Shown: in pieces, positions 1 to 9,445 of the stretch
Position numbering within the stretch: position 1 is the first letter of the stretch
Layout: the number at the start of each line of letters is the position of its first letter
Assembly (NCBI GenBank): GCA_964473865.1
Contig: CAYYQN010000020.1
Coordinates: 14,967 to 78,966 of the forward strand
Source: CAIMUX01 sp964473865
GTDB taxonomy: Bacteria > Eisenbacteria > RBG-16-71-46 > CAIMUX01
Length of the DNA stretch: 64,000 bases
Reading direction: 5' to 3'
Notes under the pieces: generated by a model
What the model was told of the DNA's origin: nothing
Databases searched by the model: none
What the model saw: only the letters and a program-made list of their open reading frames with translations
Translations under genes and position numbers: made by a program

Positions 1-268
1 ACTGGGCAATGCGGAGCTTGATAAAGGCGAACTCCTGGATGATGTCGTCATGCAGTGCTACGGCGATCTCGCGCCGTTCCCGCGCTTCGGCCAAGGACAG
101 CTCGGTCGCAAGCCGCCGGAGCCGGCTTTGGTTGTCCTCGATCTGCAGGCGAGCTTCGCGGTTCTGCTCGACCTCGCGATGGAGTTGTTCGTTGCTGCGG
201 CGCAGGGCCTCCGTCCGATCGGCCAGAAGCCTCTCAAGCGACTCGATCCGTTCTCGAAAGTCTTCCAT
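1..268 (-). CDS. sensor histidine kinase, 3' part lost at window edge
   Basis: The reading frame runs off the left edge; 89 codons are visible. Residues 1-55 form a charged coiled coil rich in E, R and L. Then comes the dimerisation/phosphoacceptor region of the NarL/DegS class (HisKA_3), with 'EARERREIAVALHDD' and the likely phosphorylated His at about residue 73. The HATPase part lies outside the window. No membrane segment or PAS domain precedes the coiled coil, so a cytoplasmic sensor is suggested, partner unknown. The start is uncertain. ATG at 268 has no clear Shine-Dalgarno, an in-frame TTG lies at 286, and the frame is closed by a stop at 473-475. Confidence 0.75.
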   Translation of the reverse strand, partial: MEDFRERIESLERLLADRTEALRRSNEQLHREVEQNREARLQIEDNQSRLRRLATELSLAEARERREIAVALHDDIIQEFAFIKLRIAQ

Positions 269-1055
269 GGCAAGTCGAATCCGCAACTCGGCTTTCGTCC
301 GATGACCCGGTACTACGATGCCGGTCTTCCATCGCTCCGCGGGTGGTCGAGCCGGGGACAGCGTTCGCGGGTGATGCGCCTGTTGGGAGCTCCTCGGCTG
401 CAGTCGCGGTCCGGATCGCCCCCAAAGACAACCCGGAGTCCATTGTAACCGGAAACGTACAACCCCGGGTACTCAGTGTAGTGCCGGCAGCGCACAAGCC
501 GGGCTGGTCTGCTGAAGACGAGTCCGCGTCGAGCCCGCCTTGATGGACCTGCCCTTCCACAGACCGGATCCGGCCCCCCGCCGACGACTCGCGCCGGATC
601 AGGTTGAGGAATTGTCGGAAGGCAGGCTTTCGCCGGCGCGGCATCCCTGGGCCGGGCGAGTGGGCCGAACGCCAACCCGATCCCGGCCGTCCGGATCTCC
701 CGACACCCGCGGTGCGGCCCGGCGGCAGTCTGGCACACCGCCTGCGTGGTCTCCGGCGGAGCGAGCGCGTACGGAGACCCGGGGCCTGAGCCGGTCAGGC
801 CTATGAGCTAACCGTAAGTCCCGCAGTCTGAACGGAGACTGTAGAACGTCCGGGTCCTGTCGTCTGTGAGTGGGAACAGAGCTCCTCGCGAACTCGCCAA
901 CCGGCCACCTCCATTGCCCGGGGGCGAGGCAGCCGGAGCCGCACCACCGCCCGCCGACGATCCGGCGCGGATTCGTGTGCGGTTGCTGCAACTCCTTCGT
1001 GGCCACACCGTACGCACTCCGGACCGGGGTGTGTCGGCAGCGGGAGGGCTCATCC
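269..1055. other. 787-bp stretch without a convincing gene
   Basis: Open frames here on both strands are Arg/Pro/Gly-rich readings typical of GC-rich non-coding DNA, and none has a ribosome site plus recognisable domain. It separates the leftward kinase from the rightward membrane protein, so it should hold two divergent promoters, but I see no strong -35/-10 pair. Confidence 0.5.
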
Positions 1056-3290
1056 TTGCAGCGCAGAGGTCTCGTCATCGTCGGCCTGCTCTCGGTCTCC
1101 CTCATCTCCCTCGAACTCACCTGGACCCGCATCTTCTCCGCCGAGTACCACTACACCTTCGCCTTCCTCATCCTGTCGCTGGCCGTGCTCGGGCTCGGCT
1201 TGGGAGCCCTCGCCGTTCGTCTCTGTTCCCGACTGGACCGCGACCGCTCGTTCATCTGGCTCCTCGCCCTCACTGCGGCCGCGATGCTCGCCGGGCCGCC
1301 CCTGGTCTTCCGCCTCGGCCTCGACTTCGGGAAGCTCTTCCACTCACCCGCAATGCTCGCCCGGCTCCTCCTGGCCATTGTCATCCTGGGATCGTCCTAC
1401 CTGTGCGGCGGCGCGGCGCTGGCTCTCATCCTGCGGCGCAACCACCAGGATGTCCCCCGGCTCTACATGGCCGACATGGCCGGCGCCGGAGTCGGCATCG
1501 CACTCATCATCCCGCTGATGAACCAGCTAGGCACTCCCGTGGCGGCCTTCCTTTGCGCCCTGCCGGTCCTGATCGCCACGGCGTTGGCGGCGCGGGGGCG
1601 CTGGTTGGTGATTCCCGCCGTGCTCGGGGTCGCCCTGGTCCTTCTTGGCTCTCGGGCCGAGGGTCTTCTGGAAGCGCCTCGCGCGGAACCCTCGCCGGTG
1701 ATCTACAAGCACTGGGACGCCGTGGCGAAACTGAAGGTCTACGAGCGCGAGCCCGGGCTGCGCGGCCTCAACATCGACAACGCCGCCAACTCGCCGGTGA
1801 TCGAATTCGACGGGAACTGGGATCGCCCCGATTCGCTTCGCTTCCAGTTCGGTATCGATGTCGAGAATCTGATCCGGCGATTCGACCGCTGCACCTTCCT
1901 GTCGCTCGGCGCCGGTGGCGGCGGTGACGTCCTCCAAGCGCTCCAGGCCGGCGCGACCGAGATTCATGCGGTCGAGGTCGTTCCCCACGTCAACTGGCTC
2001 ATGACCCGAGGAGAGCTCGCCGAGTACAGCGGCCGAATCTATCACGACCCGCGCGTCATCGTGGCCACCGAGGATGCCCGCGCTTACGTGCGCCGCCATC
2101 CCCAGACCTTCGACGTAATCTACTCGCTCAGCTCGAACACCTTCGCCGCACTTGCTTCGGGTTCGTTCGCGCTGGCCGAGAACTACCTCTTCACCACCGA
2201 AGCGTTCCGCGACTACTGGAACGCCCTCACGCCGCATGGCTTCCTGTCGATGGAGCACCAGTTCTACATGCCGCGGTTGGTCAGCGAGGTTCGGGACGCC
2301 CTGGTTCGTCTCGGCGTTCCGGATCCCGAGAGCCACTTCGCGGTCTACAAGCTTCCGGCGATGCGCCGAAGCCTCCTCCTTCTCTCCAAGGATCCGTTGA
2401 ACGATGAGATCCGGCAGACCGCCTATGGAACCGGGGCGCTCCAGCAGCCCGAGTACCTGCAGCTCGTCTATCCGGCGGCGCCGGGCCGCGCGGGGAATCA
2501 CTATGAGCGCATCGTGACCCGGGGCTGGCGTGCGGCGCAGGACTCGCTGCCGATCGATCTCTCGCCCGCCACCGACAATCGGCCCTACGTCGCCCAGCTT
2601 GGCCTTTGGCGGAACCTGCACCTGAAGAAGCTGCCCGAATCCGGGCTCGCCGAGTTCACGGGGTTTCCCATGGCCAAGTTGCTGATCGTCGTCATTCTCG
2701 GCATCGCGCTGCTGTTGTTCGTGCCCCTGAGCTTCCTGCCATACTTCACCGGGAGAGAGCGTCTGCGGCCCGTGCCTTGGCTCTACTTCTTTGCCATCGG
2801 GGTCGCCTTCATGGCGATCGAGGTGATCCTGATCCAGAAGTACACGCTGTTCATCGGGCCCTCGGTCCACAGCGTGATCACGGTGCTGCTGACGCTGCTG
2901 CTCTTCTCCGGACTCGGCAGCCGCGCCTCGCGCTCCGTCGACGATCGCGTGCCGTTTCTGGGGATCGCCCTTTGGTTGGCACTTCAGATCCTCGTCTTCG
3001 GGCGGCTCACCTCAGCCTGGGGAGGATTGACGATGGTCCCGCGGATCCTGATCTCCGCGATCCTCATCGCGCCGCTGGGCTTTTTCATGGGGATGCCGTT
3101 CCCCAAGGCGGGGCTGCGCGTCGGGCCGCTCATCGACTGGGGATTCGCCGTGAACGGAGCGGCTTCCGTTGTCGGCTCGACCGGCATTCTGCTCGTCGCC
3201 TTCTCGCTCGGCTTCCGGGCGGCGCTGGCGTTGGCCGGACTCGTCTACCTGGCGGCTCTGGCGCTGCTGCGTCGAGAGGAGGCGTGGTAG
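1056..3290 (+). CDS. polytopic membrane protein with spermidine-synthase-like domain
   Basis: Predicted inner-membrane protein of 744 aa. About five hydrophobic helices come first (residues 1-210). A Rossmann-type SAM-binding domain of the spermidine synthase/SpeE family follows at roughly 215-510, with the glycine-rich loop 'FLSLGAGGGGDVLQ' and acidic 'AVEV' near 280-300. A second block of TM helices lies at about 540-740. This layout is known from membrane-anchored SpeE-like proteins of unknown substrate, so true spermidine synthesis is not implied. The start is TTG at 1056, preceded by GGGAGGG at about 8 nt; upstream codons in the frame look non-coding. It is monocistronic or first before the DUF4097 gene. 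Confidence 0.8.
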   Translation: MQRRGLVIVGLLSVSLISLELTWTRIFSAEYHYTFAFLILSLAVLGLGLGALAVRLCSRLDRDRSFIWLLALTAAAMLAGPPLVFRLGLDFGKLFHSPAMLARLLLAIVILGSSYLCGGAALALILRRNHQDVPRLYMADMAGAGVGIALIIPLMNQLGTPVAAFLCALPVLIATALAARGRWLVIPAVLGVALVLLGSRAEGLLEAPRAEPSPVIYKHWDAVAKLKVYEREPGLRGLNIDNAANSPVIEFDGNWDRPDSLRFQFGIDVENLIRRFDRCTFLSLGAGGGGDVLQALQAGATEIHAVEVVPHVNWLMTRGELAEYSGRIYHDPRVIVATEDARAYVRRHPQTFDVIYSLSSNTFAALASGSFALAENYLFTTEAFRDYWNALTPHGFLSMEHQFYMPRLVSEVRDALVRLGVPDPESHFAVYKLPAMRRSLLLLSKDPLNDEIRQTAYGTGALQQPEYLQLVYPAAPGRAGNHYERIVTRGWRAAQDSLPIDLSPATDNRPYVAQLGLWRNLHLKKLPESGLAEFTGFPMAKLLIVVILGIALLLFVPLSFLPYFTGRERLRPVPWLYFFAIGVAFMAIEVILIQKYTLFIGPSVHSVITVLLTLLLFSGLGSRASRSVDDRVPFLGIALWLALQILVFGRLTSAWGGLTMVPRILISAILIAPLGFFMGMPFPKAGLRVGPLIDWGFAVNGAASVVGSTGILLVAFSLGFRAALALAGLVYLAALALLRREEAW

Positions 3291-3516
3291 GGCTTGGTGT
3301 CCAGGAGCGGCGAGCCATCCAGGACGTCAACGTCCTCGATGTGCAGGACCGCTCCCTCTCGCCTCACCAGGCGCACCAGACTCAACCCCAGCGCGTTTGG
3401 CCTCGCCGGCGCGCAACCTCAATCCCCGGCCTGCGTATGGCTTCCGGTCTGCTCCCGCGTGCGGCGGCCCTCCCGCGCGACGTGCCCGCCAACTCAGGGA
3501 CAGGAGGATCGACAAC

Positions 3517-4542
3517 ATGAAGGTGTTCTTTGGGATAGCGCTGCTGGCCTGCCTCGGGGCCGGCGCGGCCTGGGCCGAGAACCTGGACCGGCACTTCACC
3601 ATAGCCGGGGAGACCCTCCTGGTCGTGAACCTGGCCGGAGAAGTCCGCGTGGAGCCGGCCGCCGGATCCGCGTTCGAGATCGACGCAGCCGTTCGCGGGT
3701 CGGACGCCGGTGCGGACCTGGTCCGGTTCGACCAAGGCGAGGGGCCCCATGCCCACCTCTTCGTGCAGTACCCGATGGAGAAGGAACGAAGCTTCGTCTA
3801 TCCCGAACTCGGCCGGGGCGCCAACTCCTCCTTCAGCGCTCCGCGGGGCGCGGGTTGGGGAGAGACGCGGGCCGGCGGACCCGACGGAGGCCGCCGGCGC
3901 GGGCGGCAGGTGCGCGTTCGTGGCGAAGGCCGCGGGCTGGAGGCGTGGACCGATGTCACGATCCGGGTGCCCGCAGGCAAGAAGCTGGAACTTCGCCACG
4001 GCGCAGGGCGGGTGGCGGCCGCGAACCTGCAGGCTGACCTCCTGCTCGACAGCTGCATCGGCTCGGTGGACGTGGAAGGGGTCCGCGGGCGCGTCTCGGT
4101 GGACACCGGCAGCGGCGATGTGAGTGTGCGGGACACCGCTGGCGACCTGGCTGTCGACACGGGGAGCGGATCGGTCACGTTGGACGGCTGCTCCGGGGAT
4201 CGGATCAATGTGGACACTGGCAGCGGGTCGGTGGAAGTACAGCAGATCGAAGCGGACAACCTGAAGATCGACACCGGAAGCGGGGAGGTGTCGGCCGTCC
4301 TCACGCGGATGGGCGGGGGGTCCTTCATCATCGACACCGGGAGCGGCTCGATCCGACTCCGAGTGCCTGCGGACGCTTCGGCGGAGATCATGGCCGACAC
4401 CGGGAGCGGTGGCATCTCCCTCGATCTGGCCGGGGCCCGGCTCCGTCGTCACGGGCGGGATGAAGCCGCGGTCACCCTTGGCGATGGAACCGCCAAGGTG
4501 CGGTTGGACACGGGGAGCGGCTCCATTCACGTAACGCATTGA
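3517..4542 (+). CDS. exported DUF4097-like beta-repeat protein
   Basis: 341 aa with an N-terminal signal peptide ending near 'GAGAAWA'. The C-terminal half carries seven copies of the turn DTGSG at about 20-residue spacing, each preceded by a hydrophobic residue and followed by alternating V/I residues. This is the hallmark of the DUF4097/putative adhesin right-handed beta fold. Residues 95-135 are R/G-rich and probably a flexible linker. Function is unknown; family members are often cell-envelope proteins near sensors. The start ATG has AGGAGG about 8 nt upstream. It follows the spermidine-synthase-like gene by 226 bp and faces surE tail to tail. Confidence 0.8.
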   Translation: MKVFFGIALLACLGAGAAWAENLDRHFTIAGETLLVVNLAGEVRVEPAAGSAFEIDAAVRGSDAGADLVRFDQGEGPHAHLFVQYPMEKERSFVYPELGRGANSSFSAPRGAGWGETRAGGPDGGRRRGRQVRVRGEGRGLEAWTDVTIRVPAGKKLELRHGAGRVAAANLQADLLLDSCIGSVDVEGVRGRVSVDTGSGDVSVRDTAGDLAVDTGSGSVTLDGCSGDRINVDTGSGSVEVQQIEADNLKIDTGSGEVSAVLTRMGGGSFIIDTGSGSIRLRVPADASAEIMADTGSGGISLDLAGARLRRHGRDEAAVTLGDGTAKVRLDTGSGSIHVTH

Positions 4543-4662
4543 GAATCTGGAATCCGTCGTCGACGAAGTTGCCGGAGGCGTCGACGGGCCTGCGTCCTTC
4601 GTTTCGCCCACACGTCGTGGGTGCAGCCGAGGGGACCGACCTTCTCGCGCCGGCGTGAACCG

Positions 4663-5595
4663 TTACCGCGCTCGATCGGAGGTTGTACAGCCCAGGAGGT
4701 CCACCGGGTGTGATCGCAGACGCGACAACAGCTCTCGGTCGTGCTCGTCCGCGCGCATCGGAACGATGATGACATAGCCTTCCCGGTAGAGCGCCGCATC
4801 GCTCGTGCTATCGGCCGGCGGAATCGGCTGCGGGCGCTGGAGAGCCCAGAGGGCGGAGCCGGGTCCCGAGATGTTTTCTTCAACCAGACGGAGCCGGAAG
4901 TCGAGGAGGCCTCCCGCGCGTTCCGCGATCCGCACTCCCTTGAACTCGGAAGGGTCGGTGCGAGGGAAGCTGACCGTCAGGTACCGACCGGCACCGAGGC
5001 CGCGCGCCAGGTCGCTGCGGGCCAGCCGGACCACGCAGTCGGCCACGGCGGCCGCAGCTTCCGGTGTACCGGCAGCCAGCCCGGACACCGCGATCGCCGG
5101 CACCCCCCAGGCCGCGGCGAGACGGGCCGCGCCAATGGTCCCCGAGGCGAGCCAATCATCCCCCAGATTCGGTCCGCCGTTGATCCCCGAGACCACGAGG
5201 TCCGGAGGGTTCTCGACCAGGAGGCCGCGGAGCGCCAGGAGCACGCAATCACCGGGGTAGCCATCGACGGCGTACGCCCGGATTCCTTCCCCCAGGCTGC
5301 GTTCCTGAACCTGCAGGATGTACTTCGTGAACACGGACACAATGTGCGTGCTGCCGCTTCGATCGCCCGTCGGAGCGACCACCACCGTTTCGGCCACCCG
5401 AGAGAAGGCGTGGGCCAGGGCGTTCAGGCCGGGATCGTCGATCCCATCGTCGTTCGTCAGCAGAACCGAGCGAGGCCAGCTCGCCTCGGGACTCGCGGCG
5501 GCCTGTGCCCATGCGCAGGTCCGGCCGCCGATCCCGAGCGAGACCAGCAGTGAGGCCGTGAAGAACGTCAGACTGCCGACAAGGCGTGAACTCAT
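4663..5595 (-). CDS. surE: exported SurE-family 5'/3'-nucleotidase
   Basis: 310 aa. The SurE fold begins after a signal peptide (residues 1-33, cleavage near 'AWAQA'). The metal-binding start 'LLTNDDGIDDPGLNAL' and the later 'SGINGGPNLGDD' loop are intact, so a divalent-metal-dependent nucleoside monophosphatase activity is likely. Classical SurE is cytoplasmic, so the clear signal peptide is unusual and places this enzyme in the periplasm. ATG 5595 is preferred to the in-frame codon at 5619 because GAGGAG lies just upstream. That ATG overlaps the stop of an 11-codon leader ORF (ATGA), suggesting translational coupling. Confidence 0.88.
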   Translation of the reverse strand: MSSRLVGSLTFFTASLLVSLGIGGRTCAWAQAAASPEASWPRSVLLTNDDGIDDPGLNALAHAFSRVAETVVVAPTGDRSGSTHIVSVFTKYILQVQERSLGEGIRAYAVDGYPGDCVLLALRGLLVENPPDLVVSGINGGPNLGDDWLASGTIGAARLAAAWGVPAIAVSGLAAGTPEAAAAVADCVVRLARSDLARGLGAGRYLTVSFPRTDPSEFKGVRIAERAGGLLDFRLRLVEENISGPGSALWALQRPQPIPPADSTSDAALYREGYVIIVPMRADEHDRELLSRLRSHPVDLLGCTTSDRAR

Positions 5596-5627
5596 AGCGT
5601 AGTCTCCTCTGCAAGACACGAACCCAT
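5592..5627 (-). CDS. 11-codon leader ORF overlapping surE start
   Basis: Reads MGSCLAEETTL then TGA, with the stop sharing ATGA with the surE ATG. It has its own strong Shine-Dalgarno (AGAGGAGG, 7 nt). The 21 bp around its start (5623-5643) match the 21 bp around the surE start (5591-5611) at 18 positions, so the ribosome site was probably duplicated. It may be a coupling leader or merely a by-product of the duplication. Confidence 0.4.
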   Translation of the reverse strand: MGSCLAEETTL

Positions 5628-5771
5628 AGCGTAACCTCCTCTGTCTGTCTTGCGCGCCCGCGATGAGCGCAAACAGAGTCCCGGTCGAGCCATGTCGCCG
5701 TCAATCTCCTTTGGAGGGGTGCGATGGAAAGCCGGGGGTGCCCCGCCCCGGCGAGGGGGCCGACCGGCCAG

Positions 5772-8700
5772 CTACTTCAGCACGACCATCTTCTTGTTCG
5801 AAGTGTAGTTGCCGGACCAGAGCTGGCTCCAGTAGACGCCCGACCGGGCCGGGTGACCGGCATCATCCGCGCCGTCCCAGGTCACCTCATGGTTCCCGGC
5901 CTTCAGTTTCCCGTCCACCAGCGTGCGAACCCGGCGTCCGTTCACGTCGTAGATGACGAGCCTCGTGGGCCCGTCCGCAGCCAGGGAGAACCGGATCGAC
6001 GTGCGCGGGTTGAACGGGTTCGGGCGGTTCTGATAGAGACGAGTCACCAGGGCGCCGCCGGCCGCGTCGTCCGGCACATCAGAGGGGCATGGAGGGGGTA
6101 GCCAACCGCACACAATCGGGACCAGGCCGATCTCTGACACCGGATCGCTGACGTGGTGCGACCACGTGAGCGCGTTGCCGATCTCGCTGATCAGGGCCGC
6201 CGACCGAGCCACGGAGTCTTCCGCAGCCGTAGCATACCGGCACTCGCCCGGTCCCGGGTTCGCCGGATCGCGAGCGATGAGCGCGGCGTAGGCGCAACTC
6301 CCGATAACCGAGCGGTAGTTGGGGCCTCCGATGCCGATGCGGTCGTTGATGACCTGCGCGAACGAAGTCTGGTAGCCGTTGTCGATCTTCTCGTAGACCT
6401 TGCTGCCCACGCCGGTGCCGGTAACGCCGAGCACCCCGAAGGTCTGGAGCTCCGGGCACCCGTTGCCGGACACGTCGCTGGCGACGCCGGCCCCAAAAGG
6501 AGAGCCGGCCGTGGGTTCGACGCGCACGCAGTCCTGCTGGTCGTCTTCGGCCGGAGTCTCGCCCGGCGCGCATCCGAATTCGTTGTACGCCCCGCAGGTG
6601 TGCGTTGCCCCCAACGTGCTGTTGAGGAAGTTCGGATACGCGTCCTGGATCGTCGCGGCGATCGAGGTGCCGTCCGCAATGAACCCCTGCACCCAGAAGT
6701 TGCTGCAGCAGCCGGAGAAGGTCAGCCATTGCTGGAACCCCACCCAATCCCGTGCTTCCATGGCCCCGACGCCGGCCGTGCCGGTGCTGACCAGGATGCC
6801 GTGGTAGCCCAGGAGCTGCTCAAAAGCGGCTCCGCCGTTCCCACCCGCCATTCGGTACAGAGGCCCGTTCCAATTCGAGGACGCATCCAGGTAGTCATAG
6901 CGGTCCCAGCGGGTCGGGTCCGGAATCGGCTCCCCTGGGGCCGCACCGTTCAGCACCGCATGCAGGGCGTTCTCGACCCCGGACTCAGCACCGCCATTGA
7001 AGGCGTCGACGTAGAGCAGGGCCGGGAACTTGTCGACCCCGCCGACGGTGCGGAAGCTCGGAAGGATCTCGAGCTCGGAATAGGCCTGCCCGGTCGTGTC
7101 CGGCAGGAAGGAGCAGGCGGTCGGCGTGAGGACGTAGTTGGCGGTGACGAAGTACTCGATCTTGGTGCCCGGCGTGAAGACGCCATCGGGCAGGATCTCG
7201 TTCCCCTCGCCCTGCTCGCCGGTGCCGCCCCAGTCGAAGCACGGCTCGGGCGACTGGTCGTTGTTGGGCGTCAGCTCCCGGAACTGGGAGCAGAACCACG
7301 ACCTCGATGCCATGGGGGTCTCCACCGAATCCATGTAGCCCCAGGCAAAGTTCGGGTTGGCCCCGGTGTAGAAATCGCCCTTGTTCGCCGTGACGACATT
7401 CTTCCAGGTGGTGAACCGCGCCAGCCCGGGGTTGGCCAAAGACATCTGGCCCGGGCCCATCCGCTTGAGTCGAAACCAGAGCTTCGCCTCCCACCGGGTC
7501 GCGATCGAACTCACGCCCGGTCCGCTCACCATCAGTGAGTCGCCCAGCTTCGTGGGCGCACCTGTCGACCGACGGAGATCATAGACGATGTCCGCGTTGC
7601 CCGGGGAGGCGGTGCCCACCCCATAGACCTGGGAAAACCCGTCCTGGAAACGGGTGCCCGGCCCGTATTGCACCACGGGCGCCGGCACCCAGGTGACGTT
7701 CCGCACCGTGAGGTTGTCGATGAGCGGGGTGAAGTTTGTCTCTCCCGAGCAGGGAATCTGTCCGAATGCCGCGCACGACCCGTAGATTTCGTAGATGAAC
7801 CTGATCGTCGTGGCATCGGAGGGCAGCCCCCAATCGGTCCCGATGCTCCGGTTGAACTCACAGGATGGGGTGTCTCCCTGGTAGTAGAACGTGGAGATAC
7901 CGACGCGCGGCGACCACTCGATCATGCCGGGCACGTGCGGGTTCTCGTACGGGTAGTATGTCCAGCCGGCGCGGTAGAACACCCCGTTGACCTGCGGCAT
8001 GTCTGCATACTGGTCCCACTCGGCCAGGATCCGGTTGTAGTCCAGGTACGCGCCGGCCGGAATGTCGTTCTCCCGGTCGACGATCGGCGAGTAGAGCTTC
8101 TCGTGCTGCCCCACCGGGTGCTGCCGGAACGCATCGTGCATCTCCAGGACGTTGCCGGAGAGCGCGCAGCCGCAGGGATCGACGGCGGTGTAGTCGCCCA
8201 GGTTGCCCAGCCCGATGAAGGAGCCCACGCCCGGACACTTGCTGGGAGTCCAGCCTTCGAGGCCCTCCTCAAAGCCATAGAGGATGGGCGTCGGAGGAAC
8301 GAGGCCCGATCCGCCCAGCTGAATGTCGTCCAGGCCGACCCCGCCGTAAAACGAGTCCGCGCCCGGCCCGGAAAGATCCTCGTCGGAGAGCCCGCCGTCC
8401 GAGACGAACTCGACCACGACCTGGAAGGTGCGCGGGTCGATGCCGCCGCCGAAATCCGTGTTGGAAAGGTTCCTGGCATAGCTCGCGGGCGTGAGAACGC
8501 CCTGCGTGTCGATGCCGATCTCGCCGGTGAATCCCGGGGCGTTGACCAGGATCCGGCTGGCGCCGGCCTCGACGAAGACCTTCGTGTAGTCGAAGTCGAC
8601 CTCGGCTTCACTGAAGTACTTCAAGGTCAGATCTACCGTGCCCGCGCCGTCATAGGTCAGGATCGGACTGATCAGCCGCTGGCACCAGTCGTTGCCGTAG

Positions 8701-9155
8701 CCGATGCCGCCCGCCCAGCCGAGGGAGTCGGCATGGCCCTGCGTCGCGCCGCAGAGGACCATTCCGTCGCCGGTGATCTGCGGCCAGACGATGGTCGCCC
8801 CTTCGGCCAGCCACCGGGCCTGCGTCAACTGCCGCCAGTAGACCTGGTCGTTCTCGGTCTGGTCGACCGCGGTCCAGCCTTCCAGGGAGTCTTCCGCCGC
8901 GTGGTCGAATGTCCATTCGCCATCGAGGACCGCGTACTTTCGCCCGTCGGGCTTGACCGTGTAGTAACCGAACACAATCGTGTCGGTCCGGGCATAGCCC
9001 TGGTCGCGCACCGGGATGTCGTCCGCCAGATATCCCGGCCCGGGGGCCTGGGTCACGGCGAGCAGGGACGGCATATCGGGATTCACCCTGGCCGGCGCAC
9101 CGCTGCTGAAGGCCCCAAGGAGGACAAGGGCCATGACCGCTGAGAGCTTCGCCAT
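5772..9155 (-). CDS. large secreted protein with C-terminal FlgD-like Ig domain
   Basis: 1127 aa with a signal peptide (residues 1-22). The body is rich in aromatic, D/N and G residues, with several blocks resembling MAM/jelly-roll beta-sandwich modules ('GFEEGLEGWTPS'). A second half carries a 'PALLYVDAFNGG' region. The last about 90 residues are a FlgD-like Ig domain opened by 'YQNRPNPFNPRTSIRFSL' and ending 'KKMVVLK', as in type IX-type cargo. No catalytic motif was recognised. The start is ATG 9155 with GGAGG 6 nt upstream; a GTG at 9158 is also in frame. The promoter region runs into the assembly gap. Role probably cell surface or extracellular. Confidence 0.85.
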   Translation of the reverse strand: MAKLSAVMALVLLGAFSSGAPARVNPDMPSLLAVTQAPGPGYLADDIPVRDQGYARTDTIVFGYYTVKPDGRKYAVLDGEWTFDHAAEDSLEGWTAVDQTENDQVYWRQLTQARWLAEGATIVWPQITGDGMVLCGATQGHADSLGWAGGIGYGNDWCQRLISPILTYDGAGTVDLTLKYFSEAEVDFDYTKVFVEAGASRILVNAPGFTGEIGIDTQGVLTPASYARNLSNTDFGGGIDPRTFQVVVEFVSDGGLSDEDLSGPGADSFYGGVGLDDIQLGGSGLVPPTPILYGFEEGLEGWTPSKCPGVGSFIGLGNLGDYTAVDPCGCALSGNVLEMHDAFRQHPVGQHEKLYSPIVDRENDIPAGAYLDYNRILAEWDQYADMPQVNGVFYRAGWTYYPYENPHVPGMIEWSPRVGISTFYYQGDTPSCEFNRSIGTDWGLPSDATTIRFIYEIYGSCAAFGQIPCSGETNFTPLIDNLTVRNVTWVPAPVVQYGPGTRFQDGFSQVYGVGTASPGNADIVYDLRRSTGAPTKLGDSLMVSGPGVSSIATRWEAKLWFRLKRMGPGQMSLANPGLARFTTWKNVVTANKGDFYTGANPNFAWGYMDSVETPMASRSWFCSQFRELTPNNDQSPEPCFDWGGTGEQGEGNEILPDGVFTPGTKIEYFVTANYVLTPTACSFLPDTTGQAYSELEILPSFRTVGGVDKFPALLYVDAFNGGAESGVENALHAVLNGAAPGEPIPDPTRWDRYDYLDASSNWNGPLYRMAGGNGGAAFEQLLGYHGILVSTGTAGVGAMEARDWVGFQQWLTFSGCCSNFWVQGFIADGTSIAATIQDAYPNFLNSTLGATHTCGAYNEFGCAPGETPAEDDQQDCVRVEPTAGSPFGAGVASDVSGNGCPELQTFGVLGVTGTGVGSKVYEKIDNGYQTSFAQVINDRIGIGGPNYRSVIGSCAYAALIARDPANPGPGECRYATAAEDSVARSAALISEIGNALTWSHHVSDPVSEIGLVPIVCGWLPPPCPSDVPDDAAGGALVTRLYQNRPNPFNPRTSIRFSLAADGPTRLVIYDVNGRRVRTLVDGKLKAGNHEVTWDGADDAGHPARSGVYWSQLWSGNYTSNKKMVVLK

Positions 9156-9256
9156 CACTCACCTCCGTTTCCCGCGCCTCTTCTCAAGGATAGAACGGGC
9201 CCTCCGACCACGCAAGCACCCCGCTGGAACCCGATGGGTGATTCCGGCCGGAACGA

Positions 9257-9356
9257 NNNNNNNNNNNNNNNNNNNNNNNNNNNNNNNNNNNNNNNNNNNN
9301 NNNNNNNNNNNNNNNNNNNNNNNNNNNNNNNNNNNNNNNNNNNNNNNNNNNNNNNN
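9257..9356. other. assembly gap of 100 N
   Basis: Exactly 100 unknown bases, the usual placeholder for a scaffold join of unknown size. It lies in the divergent interval between the 1127-aa and 195-aa genes. The flanks both contain GGATTCCG-like sequence (left 'gtgattccggccgg', right 'ggggattccgcccg'), so a collapsed repeat may have broken the assembly. Confidence 0.98.
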
Positions 9357-9445
9357 TGGGGGGATTCCGCCCGTCGTGGCCCGGCTACCCCTTTCGCACC
9401 GTCACCTCGTGAAGGCGCCCTCTGGCCGGAAAGGACGTCCCCGCA

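Noticed and set aside
313..738. Minus-strand frame with 'YPGLYVSGYNG', reminiscent of receiver-domain 'VLYVSGY'
   Set aside because: Only a few residues match and the expected LDP/KPF segments do not follow in any frame.
1527..2870. 447-codon open frame on the minus strand
   Set aside because: Antisense to the spermidine-synthase-like gene; composition is that of a GC-rich shadow frame with no domain.
7668..9143. 491-codon open frame on the plus strand
   Set aside because: Shadow of the 1127-aa secreted protein; R/D/V/G-rich with no ribosome site or domain.
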